Assembly (NCBI GenBank): GCA_029204045.2
Contig: CM055077.1
Span: 13,654,584 to 13,718,583, forward strand
Length of the DNA: 64,000 nt
DNA from: Tillandsia leiboldiana
Lineage: Eukaryota; Streptophyta; Magnoliopsida; Poales; Bromeliaceae
Reading direction: 5' to 3'
The notes beneath the pieces are model-generated. The model searched no databases, was not told the origin of the DNA, and saw nothing but the letters and a program-made list of their open reading frames with translations. The translations under genes were made by a program, and so were the position numbers. The stretch's first letter is position 1. Every line of letters starts with the position of its first letter. Positions 7,859 through 19,721 of this stretch are shown here, one piece after another.

Positions 7859-8418
7859 ACAGTACCGAGGCGCCCCCCCCGCGCACCCGTGGACCGCGCC
7901 CACGTGGGCCGACGAATCCGACGCCGCCACGTGCCGTGCGCCCGGTCCACCGCAATCCCGCAAATCCAATGAGCCGTGCCGCGTGCGCCGGCCTATCCGG
8001 GCACGCCACGTGCCACCCGCCTGCGGTCCATGCACCGCCGCGCTACCCCGTGGACCGAGCTGCGTGAGCCGGCCAATAATAGGCCGCCACGTGGCTCAGG
8101 CCGGTCCACGAGGCTCCCCCATGCACCGAAAATCCCCCAAATCTTCCGGAAGCCCGCATTTGGTCATCCGGACTCCAAATTCAACAAGCAAATAGCCATT
8201 TTCAAGCGTTTTTCCGCGCTGAATCCAAATCCAACCTCAGATTGGCCCAAAACCTTTTCTAAAATTCGGCAATCACAGCCGAAGGCCAAATCATCTATCC
8301 AAGTCTCACGAGGTCCATCTGTGGCACCCCTTCGATGCACCATGGGCCAGACACCAACACTAGGTGTTCTACACAATGGATTCACCGGAAAGTTGCATGG
8401 GAAAACCGGTACACTACA
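7859..8418 (-). repeat. Start of a gypsy F LTR, reverse orientation
   Basis: The reverse complement of these 560 bases matches 459 to about 1020 almost perfectly and starts TGTAGTGT at 8418. It would be the 5' LTR of the element whose 3' LTR is at 459-3752, but it lies on the other strand. The contig starts at the base that corresponds to the palindrome at 1015-1040. Confidence 0.9.
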
Positions 8419-8423
8419 AATCA
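8419..8423. repeat. Target-site duplication next to the gypsy F LTR
   Basis: AATCA, between the LTR start and resumed Sirevirus pol. It pairs with AGTCA (minus strand of 3753-3757), one mismatch. Confidence 0.6.
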
Positions 8424-10467
8424 ATTGTGTGATAATGGTTTTTCAGTTAATTTCTCTTTTGTTGAATGCATTGTAACTGACGAAAACCATTCATTCTTTT
8501 TGAAAGGGGTTAGGTATCAAAATAACTGCTATATAGTTCCTAATAAGTTTTCTGAACAGTATAACCTAGGGTCACTTGATAATAAAACACTTTGGCATGA
8601 AAGACTAGGTCACATGAACTTTAAGGAACTATCTAGAATATCTAACAAAGACATAGTTAGAGGTGTTCCTAAACTGAACTTCAAAGATAACATTGTGTGT
8701 GGAGGTTGTCAAAAGGGAAAACAAACTAGATCCATTCACAAGAATTTGAACCATGTAGGAACAAAACGCCCATTAGAATTACTGCATATGGACTTAATGG
8801 GGCCGACTCGTCAACCAAGTTTGGGAGGAAAATGGTATATTTTTCTTTTGGTTGATGATTTCTCTAGATATTCATGGGTAGCATTTTTAAAAGAGAAAGC
8901 GGATACTTTCGATTCTTTTCATGAGATATGTCATCGTATTATGATTGAGAAGAATGAAAAGATCGTTCGTGTTCGGAGTGATAGAGGTGGAGAATGCATT
9001 AATTCTAAATTAATTGATTTTTGCACTTCAAACGACATAAAACATGAATTCTCTGCACCTTATACACCGCAACAGAACGGTGTAGTCGAGCGCAAAAATA
9101 GAGTTGTGCAAGAGATGGCGCGTGTTATGCTTTATAGTCGGAAACTCCCGTTACATTTTTGGGCTGAAGCAGTTAACACTGCGGTCTATGTGATCAATCG
9201 CATCTATTTGCGCCCGGGTACTTTAAATACACCATATGAGCTTTGGTTCAGTAGAAAACCAAATATAAAATATTTTCGTATCTTTGGGAGTCGCTGTTAC
9301 ATTTTACGCGATCGAGAAAATCTTGGAAAATTCGACTCTCGAAGTGATGAAGGAATTTTTATGAGTTATTCTACAAACAGTAGAGCATTTCGGGTATTTA
9401 ACTTTGAATCTAAAACGATGATAAAATTTTTCAATGCTAAAGTAGATGAAGCTTTTCATTTTTCTTCTAATAAATCTACTCCTGATATGTCTATTGATGA
9501 TGAATCTCCTGCTAATGATATTGCATCTTTGCATGATAATTCTTCTGAAAATTTTGATGCATCTCATGGTTCTTCTAGTTCATCCAATGTGCAGGAATCA
9601 GCGCGAATTCTCCCGAGTACTCCGTTGCCTCAAACGCTTCGAATCTCCAAGGACCATCCCGAATCAAACATCATTGGAGATCCTCAAGGAGTTAGAACTC
9701 GGAGACAATTGGTTTGTGGAGTTGAATGCTATGTCTCCATGATGGAACCAAAGAACATTGATGAAGCTCTTCAAGATGACTATTGGATTGAAGCAATGCA
9801 AGAAGAGCTCAATCAATTTGAAAGGAACAAAGTCTGGGAATTAACGAAGCCCCCGAAGCAACAAAATATAATCGGTACAAAATGGATTTTCAAGAACAAG
9901 AAAAATGAAGATGGTACCGTTGTTTGAAACAAAGCACGTTTAGTTGCTCAGGGCTATTCACAAGTTGAAGGTATATATTTTGATGAGACTTTCGCCCCGG
10001 TTGCTCGTCTCGAGTCCATTCGTATACTTTTCGCAATTGCTTGTCATTTTAAAATAAAACTTTTTCAAATGGACGTTAAGAGCGTATTTTTAAATGGTTT
10101 TCTAAATGAGGAAGTTTATGTTGCTCAACCGAAAGGTTTCATTGATCATAAACTGCATAACCATGTTTTTCGATTGAAAAAGGCTCTTTATGGTCTAAAA
10201 CAAGCACCGCGAGCATGGTACGAAAGATTGACAAAGCACCTTTTGCAAAAGGGCTATACTCGAGGGGGAGCCGATCGGACACTGTTTGTGAAGCACTTTC
10301 TGGACAATTTCATTGTAGCACAAATATATGTAGATGATATTGTGTTTGGTGCAACAAGGAATAACGATGCTTCAAAATTCGCTGAAACGATGGAAAGCGA
10401 ATTTAAGATGTCCATGATGGGCGAGCTTACATACTTTATTGGATTGCAAGTTAAGCAAAGTGAAGAT
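8424..10467 (+). pseudogene. Sirevirus C pol: integrase and first part of reverse transcriptase
   Basis: The frame begins inside pol (LCDNGFSVNFSFVEC) where gypsy F interrupted it. The integrase zinc finger (WHERLGH, then VCGGC), the catalytic residues (HMDLMG, VRSDRGG, VVERKN) and the start of reverse transcriptase (FQMDVKSVFLNG, IYVDDIVFG) are all readable. One in-frame TGA at 9925-9927 replaces a CGA arginine codon and breaks the protein just before the RT core; the same frame continues after it. At 10467 gypsy E interrupts the gene, and the sequence resumes in frame at 31680. Integrase inserts cDNA and RT copies the RNA genome; this copy cannot make either as part of a complete polyprotein. 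The ATG-initiated frame that begins upstream at 8335 lies in LTR sequence and is a chance fusion. Confidence 0.93.
10463..10467. repeat. Target-site duplication, left side of gypsy E
   Basis: AAGAT immediately before the LTR end TGTCACG. A perfect copy lies at 31675-31679. Confidence 0.95.
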
Positions 10468-11640
10468 TGTCACGCCCCAGGGTCGAAACTGCGACCCGGG
10501 CTCGCCAACAGATCCGCCACCTATGCCAAACCCCGCGTAGGCGAAGCGTCCTACCTGCAAGATAAGTACTACAGCTAACAGATATCAGAGCTATAACTGA
10601 AAATCTGCTGTAAAACTAAAATCAATCACTGTACAACTGGAAAGATAATACAACAATGTCCACCTCCCAAAATGATAATCGTACAATATCCTCAGATACA
10701 AAACTCATAGCTCAACAGGGAGGTATCTCCAATAAATACATCAGTGTACAGGCTCTCAATACATAATATATCCTCACTACATCAATCTCTCAAAAGAGGA
10801 AAAATAAAACAACTAATCTACTGAAGATCTCCTCTGAAGGGGTACCGCTACTCTCCAACGACGGGTAGGGATCTAGCACGCGACTCCCTCGCCACGAACA
10901 ACCACCGTAGAATCCGCAACACCCGCTAAGACTCTGCAAAACAAGGGAGAGGAAGGAAAAAGGAGGGGGAAGACCCCCAAAGGGTGTGAGAACTACACCA
11001 AAAAGGGAGTTCTCAGTGGGTACCACCGCCAGACCTGACGGTCTGCCCACTAAGTCCTCAAGAGACATAAAATAACCAAAGCCGTAAGGACTGAAATACG
11101 AAAGCTAGAGACTCCCAACAGCTACCATGCCTCTATCTAAATGCTCAAAAGGGGAGAACCAAATAATGGTATGCAACCACTAGCACATGAAGTGCACAAT
11201 CGACCCAATCGAGCTGACTGCCACATCTGGTCCAATCAAACCTGCGCCCACCTACAACCACCTCCCGCTGACGGGCAGGAATTACGTAGGGCGTCCAAAC
11301 GGACTAACTCGCTATCGAGTAGTGGCTCATGCAGGCTATAGTCAAAATCCACTCTCTCTCTCAGAACGGATAGCCTCAAGATCACCAAACCTCTCGCACA
11401 ACGGTCGACTAACTCACAACGACCTTGGGACCACCGTCAATCCCCAAACGGTTCCCGACAACACTAGCACTAGTCTAAACAAAGCTACTAGACTCCACTC
11501 AGTCCCCCTGACACGAGTGCAACAATAAAGTAAATGCCTATAATGACCCAATCGATAGACCAGTAATCACTGGCACTGCCTGCTTTGCTGTCGAACTCAA
11601 GAACTCAATCGTGGGATATAGACCGACTTCGGACCGGTAC

Positions 11641-11861
11641 GGTCGCATCCCAAAGTAAGTAATAGATCGGCGTCGCACCGCCCGATCGCATATAAAAGTC
11701 AGTAACAGATCGGCTTCGAATCCGTCCGATCGCACGTAAAAGTAAGTAACAGATCGGCCTCGAATCCGTCCGATCGCACATAAAAGTAAGTAACAGATCG
11801 GCCTCGAATCCGTCCGATCGCACACTCCGGAGTGGCACTCGAGGGGAGCGACCCACACGAG
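11641..11861 (-). repeat. 50-bp minisatellite and conserved box in LTR E (3' copy)
   Basis: Four units of about 50 bases (core CAGATCGGCCTCGAATCCG, then CGATCGCA and AAAAGTAAGTAA) lie next to the conserved 38-base box at 11824-11861. The 5' LTR has the same array at about 28747-28969. Confidence 0.8.
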
Positions 11862-13670
11862 TAAAGTATCTCAGTAACAAGTATCCCAGTAACAAGTATC
11901 TCTGTATAGCAGGACTTTGATCACAAATCTGATCAAAGTGGGAAAACTCAACCACTAAAGAAAGACCCGACCTCAATCGGATGCAACTAAACGATGAGTG
12001 GGAAACTCCATCCAATCTGATGCATAAGTAATATCCGGTCAACCGCCCAATAACCGCGGTCACCGCGAAACCCCACAAACTAATCCAACCTGTCTCGGAC
12101 ACAAAGTCCCGACTACACTACCCAGACCCCTGCTCGAACCCGAGCAACACTGACCACCCGACTAACAAGAAGGAGAAAGGAAAAGCATGGTTTCTCCTAA
12201 GTCAAGTTCCAATAAGTAGTGCAACAGTAAAAGATGGCCTAACTACAAGTCCATTCAAGCATGCTTTTGTCCTTGGAAACAATAAAAGAGAGTAAAACAT
12301 ATAGTAGCAAAGCATACTACAATATTCCCACTATGATATACCAATCTCGCATAAATAGGCCACTGAATAAACATGTATGATCTCTATATCATTTAGTGTG
12401 GGATAAATATAATCTGTCTATCGCATGCTAAGTCTCTAGTTCAACAAGCATGTACAATTATCAGGTAAACATCAATCCACATGATCTAGGCCGTTTCCAT
12501 GCTTACCTCTCGCTCATATTGGTTGCACATTAAATTAGGCATGCTATCAATCATAGAGGGTGACATTCCCACAGGTAAGCTTATCTTAACCATACATGAA
12601 CATCCACTATTACACCTCCCATAAGGCATAACATGCATATAAACCCTGCCATTCCCTCTAACAGTCGCAATTACTAAGTTTACCCACCTGAAGCGCTTAA
12701 ACCAAGGCAAACCTGAAGTCGGTGAAGAGTGTAGACGCTCACAGTCCAAAATCTGCTAAAGCTGCACCCTCGGTACATGTCGCGCAAGCCTCGGCTCCAA
12801 TCAGCTGAAAATACTCGGAATCCACTATCTCCAATTCCAACAGGTTCAGAAAGACTCGCGAACCCTCCTGGGGACAACAAAAGGTCCAAGGTTACAGTTT
12901 ATTCCCCAAAATATCCAAGTATATACAACATCAGAAAACAGCCCCGAAGATGTACAGTTTTCACCTGCAGAACCGATTCTGAAAAATCCGACAAAAATAC
13001 TCTCGCGTTCCTCGCGTCGATACCTTCGAAACGAGTACCTGCACGTCAAATTCCGAGCCCCGTAGGCCGAGTTACAAATTCCACAATACAGGGCGCTCAC
13101 AAACGCACAACCACACATCTGTATTTCCATGCACAGATAAAGGGAGAAAAATATACCTCAGGGCAAGCCTCAGAAAAATCCAATAAAAATACTGTGACAA
13201 TCCTCGCGTCGAGTAGATAAAAAATGTGCAAAGGCTCGTCTCAATCCGATGCCCGGTTGCGGAGATATCCTCGAAACAACCCGCCGCTGTCCAAAACTCC
13301 TTCACAGAAAAGTGTCACAGTAAACATGGAAGAACCCCTCGAAAAGCACGAAATGAGGGAAAGCCGAAAGTACCTAGATCGTAGATCTGTCCGTCGCGGA
13401 TCCAGCTGCGCAGAAATCGCTCGAAAAGGTGGTCGGAGTAGGCCGGGAGAGCTCGCGCACCGAAACGCAACGAAGGGGAACACAAAAGGACGAGCGTCGC
13501 GCCGCGCCGTAAAAATGGAAACCTCGGTATGTGTGCCACCAAAAATCATAGAAATCCTCCAGAGGGTGCACAACAAGTAGGGGAGCAACTTTGCTGAAGA
13601 CCTCCAGGCGGTTTGAAGCTCAGAAACGCGAAAAGAAGGGAAGAAGAAGAAGCTCGGGTCCCTTTTATAG

Positions 13671-13766
13671 GCTCCAGAAACAATTCGGAAAATACCAAAC
13701 GTGTCCCGATTTTCGGGCGCAAGGCAACATTCGGGCGCGCACAGTGTTGGGCCGGCCCAACACTGT
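13671..13766 (-). promoter_or_regulatory. Core promoter of LTR E (3' copy)
   Basis: 13741-13766 is a perfect 26-base palindrome with the centre TTGGGCCGGCCCAA; it contains two TGGGCC motifs, the plant site II element bound by TCP factors. The TATA box CTATAAAAGG (minus) is at 13671-13680. Confidence 0.8.
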
Positions 13767-14580
13767 AGCAGCCCGAATCTCCCGTGGGCCTCCACGTAGC
13801 CCGCCGAACAGGCGACAGCAACGCCCACCGCTCACAACGCGACACGTGGCGCCCCCAGACGCCGACACGTGGCCGCCCACGCGCGGGAACAGCGCGTCAA
13901 CGCGCCCACATGCGCCCTGCGCCCGCCGCCTGCGCCTCTACACGCATGCTTCCCGAGGCGCTCCCCAGCCAGCTCCGTGGACCGAGCGTGCTACACCGCA
14001 CCAACCACACGCCGCCACGTGTCACCCTCCGGTCCACCGTACACCACGCTTTTCCCGTGGACCGCGCCCCCTGCGCCGGCCCAACCGGGATCCGCCACGT
14101 GGCCCGCGCCCGGTGCACGCCTCCGCAGTGGACCGCGCACCTGCCCGCGCCTGCACCGCCGCGCTCCGCCGCCGCACGCCGCCGCCGCCGGTGCCGGAAC
14201 AGTACCAAGAAGCCTCGAAAATTGCGCGCGTCATCCGGGCTCCGAAAAATACAAGTGAATAGTCCATTTTCATCGTTTTCGCGCGCTGAATCCAAATTTG
14301 CAGTCCATTTTGCCAAATTCCAACTCCAAAAGTTACCGAAGGCATCCGGAAAGGTGTTCCTTGGTCGAAACTTCGCACTGAGTCCAATTTTAATATCCAT
14401 TGCGCGCAAAACCGCTTCCAAGCATTCGACGGGGCCATCTGATCACCCACGTGATCCATTTAAGCCTGAAGTCCCCCACTTGTGTCCAAATTGTGCACAA
14501 ACCCCGCTGACGCGCCACATAGGCCTCCAGAAGCTGTAGATGCAACAGTGCTCCATAAGTGGGAATTTCGGGTCTTCACA

Positions 14581-14590
14581 TCCTCCCCTA
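14581..14590 (-). other. Polypurine tract of gypsy E
   Basis: TAGGGGAGGA on the minus strand directly before LTR start TGTGAAG, with GAGGACGAAAC a little upstream, as in gypsy F. Confidence 0.88.
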
Positions 14591-14592
14591 CT

Positions 14593-14730
14593 AAAAGAAA
14601 GTTTCGTCCTCGAAACTAGCTCAATTCCACCAGGAGTCACAACACCAAGGGTAAGTACTCATCATCACTGTCTCTAGCTTCCCAAGTCACCTCTCACTCC
14701 CCGTGATTACTCCTCAACAACAACACAACA
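14593..14730 (-). pseudogene. Decayed chromodomain end of gypsy E pol
   Basis: The minus strand reads NHGE*EVTWEARDSDDEY, which aligns with the HDEREATWELES end of chromovirus pol but contains a stop. It is followed by the expected spacer and the polypurine tract. It is the last part of pol of gypsy E and is far more decayed than the LTRs around it. That suggests either an older body mobilised in trans or a non-autonomous derivative. Confidence 0.7.
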
Positions 14731-15138
14731 GCCAGTACGGCATGGCCTAGTTGCGCAACCTCTAATCTCACGAGCCAGAATTCACAATGGGCGTCCCTCG
14801 TACTCCAAGCATTCCTAGATCTCAAATGGGGCGAGTCAATCACGGGCGAGGGGTCCAAAAACATAACCTTCCTGAGCTGAGACATGAAACACAACAGGGG
14901 TTCCATCAAAAGTTGGGGGAAACAAGTTAACCGCCAGTGCAACACGCACCCACACGATTATCCCAATAAGGAAAAGAGCCCTAACAAGGAGGGGTCCTCA
15001 CTCGGTCACTCCCGAATCTTGACCATCCGAGTGAACTACTTAGCCGCGGTCTATCATCCAAAGGGACCCTCAGGAACACAACCACAAGCTATGTTTGCCT
15101 CAACAGTCCACACAGCGCCAGCTGTGGAATCATTCAAC

Positions 15139-15470
15139 TCAACCCCAGACAGCTTTCCTGCTCCAGGTATCCGCCGACGCCGTGGCCCTGTCTGGGTGAT
15201 CCAGAATGCTCAACAATAACCCAACGATAACTCCACGGTCACAATAGAAGGCATCACTAAAACTCGCAGATCTCTCTCCCAACACTGGAAATGCTAGCAT
15301 TGGCGCTGGTATCAGTCTCATCATTCGATTGCCAAGCTCTCCTGGCACTGCCCAGTCCAGGAAGCCCCTTACCTCGACCATAATTGTCGACCTCGGCCAA
15401 TTCCCAAATGGTATCCATATTGGCCGGATTTCCACTGCCGCCCCTACGGCTAACACAATGTGACCCAAGA
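15139..15470 (-). pseudogene. Decayed gypsy RT / RNase H segment
   Basis: An open minus-strand frame of 109 codons preserves the order of the gypsy RT-RNase H junction: GHIVLAVG (usually GHVVS), NWPRSTIMVEVRGFL (usually NWPRPTNVTEVRSFLGL), then APMLAFPV and FSDAF (usually APVLTLP and YSDAS). Many usual residues are changed, and the flanking palm and connection regions are broken. RT and RNase H would copy and degrade the RNA genome; this copy is not functional. The residue comparisons are from memory of the family. Confidence 0.7.
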
Positions 15471-15921
15471 AGGTATGCTTCAGAAGCTAAAACTTGTACT
15501 CCAATAACTTGGTATACAGCTTCATCCATACGGGCATGGTAGCACATCTATAAGTGCTCCTCGTGGTCCAAGTCGCTCCGGGAGTAAATCAAAATATCCT
15601 CGGGAAACACCACTCCCAGTTCGTCCAAGTACAACTGGGATATACAATTCCTCAGATCTTGAAGTCACAGGGTATTAATTATTCCATTTTTGCCTCACTA
15701 TGAGCTCATAATGCCCTTACCGGATCCTGAATGCCATCTAGGCGAAGTCCTCGGCTGTCTGATTCCAAGTAGGTACTCGCATCATACGATAACTGTCGGA
15801 GTATAGCTCCATCAAAAGGTCCTAGATACCACCCGGACCTGTCTACACTCGAACCATAAAAGGACCCTTACAGTCGTGTATCAACGACGTGGCATCACCA
15901 CCGTGTACCAACGGCGTGGCA

Positions 15922-16330
15922 CTAGGTCAAACAGACCCCTCGATCCATCAAATCCTGCAACTGCGCCATCAGCTCTCTCAGCCCTACAGGCGATATCCAA
16001 CGAGGTGCTGTCGAGGGTGGCGCGGTCCCCCGAACCACGTCAAACTCAATCTCTATCTCCCTAACCGGCGGCATCTCCAACAGCTCAGGTGAAATCACAC
16101 CCGGGATCTCGTGGGCAACAGAGATATCCTTGAGTCCCGGTGCCGCCGAAAGCACCTCTCACACTGTCGCTATAACCTGTGTGCTCTAACAATCTCAACA
16201 AGCAAGCCTCCTCTTGTCCGCCTTGCCGAAGATCAAAGTCCTCTCTCGTCGCAGTCAAACATTCTGTGGCATTGTGCCAATCAATCTCAAGCACAGGGTT
16301 GGCGAAACACCGAATTGCTACAATTACCAA
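15922..16330 (-). pseudogene. Decayed gypsy protease-RT linker
   Basis: The minus strand contains PPVREIEIEFDVVRGTAP and GLRELMAQLQDLMDRG, matching the conserved start of gypsy RT (PPVREI, DVVPGTAP, ELKELKVQLQEL). Upstream in another frame, LEIDWHNATECL and REDFDLRQGGQEE resemble the end of the protease region. The two pieces are in different frames, so at least one frameshift separates them. The distance to the RNase H remnant is shorter than in a complete element, so RT is internally deleted. Confidence 0.75.
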
Positions 16331-17720
16331 TAAATCTGCCGATACAACTCACGGCCTCGACTGCATTGGACATAATCCACAGGCCTCCCCCACATGCACA
16401 ACACCAACAGAAACCTGTACCTATAGTGCACGTGGTAACAAATCTGCCTCTAGTCCAGGCAAGAATGAAACATGCTCTAACTCCGACTGCTGTGGTGAAA
16501 TCCCACCTGCGACACTCGATCCACTACCGTGGCGCCCTCCAACCGGGCGGCACAGATTCATCCGCTCAAAGCAAGTGGTTGTCGCTCAATCTGCCTGAAA
16601 ATCAGGACTATCCACAAGGAAGCACGACCTCTGTCTCTGATCACATTGAGGCGACGAATAAGGTCCTCCGCAGATAACAAATCCACGCTACCGCTGCGCC
16701 ACTCCGATGTAGATACTGATGCTGCCATCGGGGTCCACCCGATCTCCGGCATCTCAGGAACTCGTTATCCTGGAAAAAGAAATCAGAAATGCCTCTGCCG
16801 GCCAATCCGTCCTCCATCACCCGGCGCCAAGCGCCAAAATCCAGAACTCGCCTCTGGCGGCAGATCCCTATCCAAAGGAACTGCAGCGCCACGCTCCAAA
16901 CACAACGCCTACTCCAACGAGACGTCAAAACCTATAACGGAGGGACTGAATAAACTGAAAGGTGTCCTGGTGCAATCCACTCCCAGTCTCATATATCCTG
17001 TGAGCCTCGTCCCTCGAATCTGGAGCGCGCTGTTCAACAACTGCATAAACTCTCTAGCACAGGGAGGCTCTCACTTGATCACTCCATCACCACCAACCAC
17101 GACTCTGCCTCCAAAGGCTCCAAACTCAATCTTACGAGTCGGGGTAGTTCACCTGCCAAATCTGGCTCAATAGATCGATCATGTCCCACAGCTCCTCTCC
17201 TGTCAGCTATCCACCCTGCCTCGGTGCCTCGGCACTAAACATTGGCACAGAGGGGGTTACCCAATGCTCCGACAACTGTGTCACCAAGACCAGCTGCTCA
17301 CTCCACCGCTGATAAGCCTCTGACAATCCTGTCATCTGAGTCCGGAGTTCTCTGACCTCAATCCGGGTATCCGGCCCAAAACCAACTGCTCAAGCTCAAC
17401 TGCCATGACAGGATGCACACGGGTCAAAACCCAGCGTCGGGGAGACACAGCTCGGCACGACGAAACCACAAAACAGCACACAAAAGCCACTCGACCCAAT
17501 CCAGCGAAAGTCTAAAGCATGTCACCCGTTCCACAGCATTATGTTGTCTGCAGCCAACATAATCACTTAGGAGAATAAACATGCCAATCACTCCTCCCGT
17601 CCCTTGGGAGAGGTATAAAACTCAATCAGGACTCTCGCTAAAAGTCACGACTCTCACGAAGTCAACCAAGGGTCAAACCATAAGCCTAGGGTTTCTAAGT
17701 CCACCACGACCTACAACCTA
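16331..17720 (-). other. Presumed gag region of gypsy E, unreadable
   Basis: By position this should be gag and protease of gypsy E, between the protease-RT remnant and the primer site. I find no zinc knuckle or long frame with a recognisable domain on either strand. It is either strongly decayed or non-coding filler of a non-autonomous element. Confidence 0.4.
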
Positions 17721-17733
17721 GGCTCTGATACCA
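17721..17733 (-). other. Primer binding site of gypsy E
   Basis: TGGTATCAGAGCC on the minus strand, complementary to the 3' end of initiator tRNA-Met. The 5' LTR should follow at once, but 8 bases later the Sirevirus D LTR starts. Confidence 0.85.
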
Positions 17734-18044
17734 ACCTAGTCTGTGTTGGGTTATATGTAATAATGGATCTAAATAGGGGAAAAAACACCTAGAGGGGGGT
17801 GAATAGGTGTAAACAATAAACACTCAAAAAATCATTATGCAATGAAAAACCCAATGCGGAAATATAAATGAACACGCAAGATTTTTACGTGGAAAACTCC
17901 AAACCGGAGTGAAAAACCACGGGACCGATAACACGGTGAAATCCACTAGAATTAAACACGTACAAGGTAATATACCGTACTCACAGACGACTCAACCTTT
18001 TCCATACGCTCCTAGTTCATCTTCTCCGCTCGCTCCACAACGCG

Positions 18045-18226
18045 TCTCGAATCCACGATCTGCGTCCAACGCCGAATCCACGGCGTCCAACGTCGAGTCC
18101 ACGACGTCTGACCGAATCCACGGTCTTCACCCAGTAGCACGCTTCGAATCCACGAACGTACCTCGCTCCGAATCCACGAGAGCGGTTGCACCTTGAATCC
18201 ACAAGGCCACGCGAGTCCACGCGTCG
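18045..18226 (-). repeat. Hairpin array in LTR D
   Basis: Eight units homologous to those in LTR G. Units 3 and 8 have loop AGTCCA instead of AATCCA; unit 8 has gained a fifth pair (ACGCG/CGCGT); unit 5 has lost one pair. The other stems are intact, so most changes spare pairing. Confidence 0.78.
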
Positions 18227-18584
18227 ATTTTGGGGTAAATCGTTGTTTTTGGGTGGTGATGATCCGCCGAATACTTAGATCAAAGATAGATAGGAAATAC
18301 CATCTAAGTATTCATTAGTTTGATTCAACTCAAGATGTGAGTATGAAAACCTAGAATCAAACTAATCAATATAGATGAAGAAACATAGGGTAATATCTAA
18401 TGATTTCCTTTTCTTCTCTATATGTGGATCTTAGGCCGTATAAGATGATATTTGATTATGACGGCTTATGTGGATTATGTGGATTAACCCTAGAAAAAGA
18501 ATCATAGGGTCTATTTATAGGTTAGAAACCCTAGGAAGAAGATAAGGATCAAAAACTGTCGTTTCTGGAAATTTTTACGACGGC

Positions 18585-18806
18585 GATCCGGATCGGATTA
18601 GCTGTGATCCGGATCGTCGTAACGAGTCAGGCAATTCCAGAAAAGCAGGGTTCGGGATCCGGATTGTAATGCTCGATCCGGATCGTTCATGTATTCCAGC
18701 AAATTCCCATGTTCGGGATCCGGATCGAAATGCCCTTTGATCCGGATCGGATTTGCCAATGAACAAGCACCCTTCGGGATCCGGATTGGACTATCTGATC
18801 CGGATC
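18585..18806 (-). promoter_or_regulatory. Eight GATCCGGATC palindromes in four pairs (LTR D)
   Basis: Starts at 18585/18606, 18656/18675, 18717/18739 and 18778/18797, spacing 19-22 within pairs, just upstream of the TATA box on the minus strand. Confidence 0.85.
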
Positions 18807-19033
18807 CTGAACATGTCCCATGTTCAGTTCTTGATTTTTATGCAGTAAAAAATTCTTCCAAGTGTTTCTACACTACAAGAAGTATTCGGATCACCAAAAA
18901 TCTTTAGTTAAACTTACCTGATCCTTTTGAATTCTTCTTTCTTGAGATTGAGGTATATGATCCAAACTTCATTCATCTTCAATCTTCAAGACTTAACACT
19001 TTCACGAAATGCGCCAAAACAAAATCCGTAACA

Positions 19034-19048
19034 ATCTCCCCCTTTGGC
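19034..19048 (-). other. Polypurine tract of Sirevirus D
   Basis: GCCAAAGGGGGAGAT on the minus strand before LTR start TGTTACGG. A second tract, AAAAAGGGGGAGAG, is at 19579-19592. The stretch 19049-19721 is otherwise AT-rich and non-coding. Confidence 0.88.
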
Positions 19049-19721
19049 GGTTTCGTGACAAAACACAGATCCACTAAAGAAAATTCAAAAAGATATTTTT
19101 GTTGCTATCACCATACAACAAAAATTTACAATGGAGATCCAATACATGAGATAAACTCCTAAAACAGACTCTAGACTTAGACATCTGCACTCTCTGCAAA
19201 AAGAAATCATTCTTGACAAAACGAGATTGTTAGATACCTCAAGAATATTTAGCATTCAAAACCTAACAGAGATAGAGTTTATGCTCACCATGACATTGAG
19301 TAATTCAGATATGTAATAAGATCACAATCAAACATTGACATATCTTCTAAGCAATAAGATTCCAAATGTCATAACTTTGCTTTGTTAGTAATCAAACAAC
19401 TTGTTAGTAATAATACATGTCCAAATAGTTAGTCGAATAGTTAGTAGGGACATGCAACAAATCACAAGATAAAAACCAGAAGTTGTGATACTTACCTTTC
19501 ACCAAAGTCAAAGTTTGTAATAAGTTCTCACCAAAAGTCAAGGTTTGTTCAAAGTTCTCACAAAGTTCACTCTAAACTCTCTCCCCCTTTTTGTCACAAA
19601 GGAAGCCAATAATTACGAAACACAAGGAGAGTTAAAAACAGTTAAACAGGCACGATAACAAAACAAACAAAAAAGGAAAGTGAAAAACCTGCAAAAACAA
19701 AAGAAAGGTTAGAACAGAAAT

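Larger units (their letters stand above)
10468..14580 (-). repeat. 3' LTR of gypsy E (4113 bp, complete)
   Basis: The minus strand starts TGTGAAGACCCGAAATT at 14580 and ends CTGGGGCGTGACA at 10468. It aligns with 27841-31674 with a constant offset of about 17,108 and high identity. It contains promoter, leader and minisatellite blocks in the same order as LTR F although it is 0.8 kb longer. Open frames in its GC-rich part, for example 13591-14262, have no domain and are not taken as genes. Confidence 0.93.
17742..19033 (-). repeat. 3' LTR of Sirevirus D (1292 bp)
   Basis: Minus strand from TGTTACGGATTTT (19033) to ACCCAACACA (17742), with polypurine tract adjacent. It shares the full plan of LTR G: paired palindromes, telo-box, TATA CTATAAATAG (18511-18520), hairpin array, U5 inverted repeat. 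There is no matching 5' LTR, because the right end of D is deleted. Confidence 0.92.

Noticed and set aside
7349..8035. Open frame that runs from the post-pol ORF through the Ns into GC-rich sequence
   Set aside because: The Ns have no coding value and the two sides belong to different elements.
8335..8423. Apparent start of the Sirevirus C frame with an ATG in the gypsy LTR
   Set aside because: The frame is open by chance across the insertion border; the Sirevirus part begins in the middle of pol.
9304..9567. Minus-strand frame opposite Sirevirus C integrase (and similar frames opposite D, A and B)
   Set aside because: Antisense shadow of a conserved coding region; it has no independent domain.
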